Source of the DNA: Candidatus Heimdallarchaeota archaeon
GTDB lineage: Archaea; Asgardarchaeota; Heimdallarchaeia; Heimdallarchaeales; Kariarchaeaceae
Direction: 5' to 3'
DNA: 8,148 bases
NCBI GenBank assembly: GCA_029882335.1
Contig: JAOUKW010000180.1
Location: forward strand, 1 to 8,148
The translations under genes and the position numbers were made by a program. Shown piece after piece: positions 6,836-8,148 of this stretch. Position 1 is the first letter of the stretch, and every line of letters starts with the position of its first letter. Under the pieces are notes generated by a model. The model did no database searches. It had not been told where the DNA came from and saw nothing but the letters and a program-made list of their open reading frames with translations.

Positions 6836-8148
6836 ATGACTGATAAAAAGTTCTTCTTTTGGATTATTTTAATGATTTTAATTCCAATAAGTATATCCAC
6901 TGTCCTATTACAAATAAATGATTTAAAACAATCTTCTATTAACATAGAGCAAAATGAACAAGATGAACCTATTATACCTTCAACTCCTACTGATGTGTAT
7001 ATTGTTGAAGAGGCAACATACGATGCACCTGTTGGAAATAATCGTCCAATTGTACATTTGCATTCAATCCTTTATTGGGAAGATCTAGCTGATATTACGT
7101 TATTTTATTTCATAAACACATCTGATATTATCTCAGTTCAATTTAGAGACTATGAATCTAAGGTCGAAATGCCAATAAATGATAAATGTGATGATTCTTT
7201 TCCACCCAGTGGAAATTTCGAAAATGATTTTCCTGCAAAAGGTACATTGAATGATTATTGTGATCGATATTGGATTTCTCCTGCAAGTAGATCATTTGAG
7301 TCATTTATATCTGCATATTATGATCCTGATATTATTGAAGATACAGGATTTATTGTAATTTTTAACTCTCAATCTGTTGATTTTGAACTGGAGGTCGATG
7401 GAGAAAGTGTTTATGCCAAAGTTGATTACAGAAATAAAATTACACTTCCTGAAGGTGCTGGAATTGTCAGTTATGCACCGATTGATGAAGGAGTGTTTCC
7501 CCTCGAATATACTGATGGAAGATATTCAATTACATGGGAATATAAGCATCGTGCAATGGATTCTAAACATGATCCACTAATGATTGAGGTTACATATTCA
7601 TTTGATGAAATTTGGTTAGCTTTTACCAATCAGGTTTATCAGAATCAACTGGAGAATCAAAGAAGGCAAGAGGAAGAAAACCGATTAAATCAATTACGTG
7701 CAACCTTAGCAATAATTGCATCATTAGCTATTATAGCCTCTATTTTCTCAATCTTTTTTGCATATTTATTGGCTAGAAAAAGATTCGAGCCACAACTAAA
7801 GAAAGCAAAGGAATTACCAAAAAGAGATGCTAAGGATATTGAATCAAGTGAATCGATGAAAATCCCCATAAAATCATTATTTTTATCTAGTATGATACTT
7901 ATACCGATGTTGTTTATGCCGATGCAAATTCAATCACAAACAGTTATTGATGATCGTGTAATTTGGAATGGTACATTCACACTTGAGAAAGATTTAATGC
8001 ATTGGGAAGAGGTCGAAATTACTTTTCCTTTCCAAAAGGAATATATCGAAATTTATGTTGATACTGTGAATGTTAGTGAATTTAAAGCATATGATAATTT
8101 TGGAGTTCAATTGCCGGTTGAGGTGGAAGAAGATAGATTTAGAATACT
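6836..8148 (+). CDS. Membrane-anchored protein with two outward-facing beta-rich domains, 3' end cut by window edge
   Basis: The frame is open from the ATG at 6836 to the window edge (437 complete codons) with no stop; an in-frame TGA at 6818-6820 supports this start. Residues 6-25, after K4-K5, form a signal anchor. Residues 26-265 form an ectodomain with an Asn-Thr-Ser glycosylation sequon at N94, a possible disulfide pair C118/C142, and a late stretch (about 203-256: LPEGAGIVSY, then DGRYSITWEY, then MIEVTYSF) of the type seen in beta-sandwich ectodomains of archaeal surface proteins. A charged helix (267-288, possible coiled coil) leads into a second transmembrane segment (289-313) followed by RKR, then a basic cytosolic loop (314-346). 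A third hydrophobic segment (347-363) resembles a signal peptide and opens a second ectodomain with sequons at N378 and N412. Charge distribution fits an out-in-out topology. No family recognised with certainty; function unknown. Lies 71 bp after MoxR, suggesting a partner or client. Confidence 0.8.
   Translation, partial: MTDKKFFFWIILMILIPISISTVLLQINDLKQSSINIEQNEQDEPIIPSTPTDVYIVEEATYDAPVGNNRPIVHLHSILYWEDLADITLFYFINTSDIISVQFRDYESKVEMPINDKCDDSFPPSGNFENDFPAKGTLNDYCDRYWISPASRSFESFISAYYDPDIIEDTGFIVIFNSQSVDFELEVDGESVYAKVDYRNKITLPEGAGIVSYAPIDEGVFPLEYTDGRYSITWEYKHRAMDSKHDPLMIEVTYSFDEIWLAFTNQVYQNQLENQRRQEEENRLNQLRATLAIIASLAIIASIFSIFFAYLLARKRFEPQLKKAKELPKRDAKDIESSESMKIPIKSLFLSSMILIPMLFMPMQIQSQTVIDDRVIWNGTFTLEKDLMHWEEVEITFPFQKEYIEIYVDTVNVSEFKAYDNFGVQLPVEVEEDRFRI

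Noticed and set aside
7377..7580. 67-codon plus-strand frame inside the surface-protein gene
   Set aside because: The longer frame from 6836 through this region has coherent signal, ectodomain and membrane features; the short frame is out of phase with it.
7820..7925. Possible frameshift or missed stop between two separate genes in the surface-protein reading frame
   Set aside because: The frame is continuous with sensible amino acid use and a charge pattern fitting out-in-out topology, so nothing shows an error; the possibility of two products is kept as a finding.

Overview
This AT-rich window comes from an archaeal chromosome. The best evidence is the 958-residue leucyl-tRNA synthetase, which has the archaeal/eukaryotic domain order (editing domain inserted within the catalytic core, KMSKS loop near residue 644, archaeal-style C-terminal tail). 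Supporting signs are TATA-like AT boxes about 26-40 bases before several starts, GTG starts with no ribosome binding site, and a MoxR ATPase next to membrane-anchored surface proteins. The style would fit an Asgard or other mesophilic archaeon, but the phylum is a guess from the sequence alone.

Layout. The left half is on the minus strand. It holds the 5' end of a universal-stress-protein-like gene that runs off the left edge (1-208), leucyl-tRNA synthetase (318-3194) and an M24 family Xaa-Pro peptidase (3415-4575). A 122-bp divergent promoter region (4576-4697) separates these from three plus-strand genes: a zinc-ribbon polytopic membrane protein (4698-5711), a MoxR-type AAA+ ATPase (5787-6764), and a large membrane-anchored protein with outward-facing domains that runs off the right edge (6836-8148). 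The last gene is open to the window edge and has no stop.

How the genes relate. The minus-strand genes are housekeeping (translation, peptide turnover, stress) and have no obvious joint pathway. The three plus-strand genes are spaced by 75 and 71 bp and may form an envelope-associated module: a cytosolic MoxR remodelling ATPase, a membrane protein with a cytosolic zinc ribbon, and a surface-exposed multi-domain protein. The usual DUF58 and von Willebrand factor A partners of MoxR are not seen in the window.

Most interesting points. (1) The membrane part of the zinc-ribbon protein keeps the spacing of an archaeal site-2 protease (M50) but has lost its zinc ligands, so it looks like a pseudoprotease. 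(2) The last gene looks like two secreted modules joined in frame, with a signal-peptide-like segment in the middle. (3) The first two plus-strand genes share a TATTC box exactly 31 bases before a GTG start, suggesting leaderless transcripts, whereas leucyl-tRNA synthetase alone has a strong AGGAGGT ribosome binding site. No RNA genes, insertion sequences or CRISPR arrays were found, and no gap between genes exceeds 220 bp.
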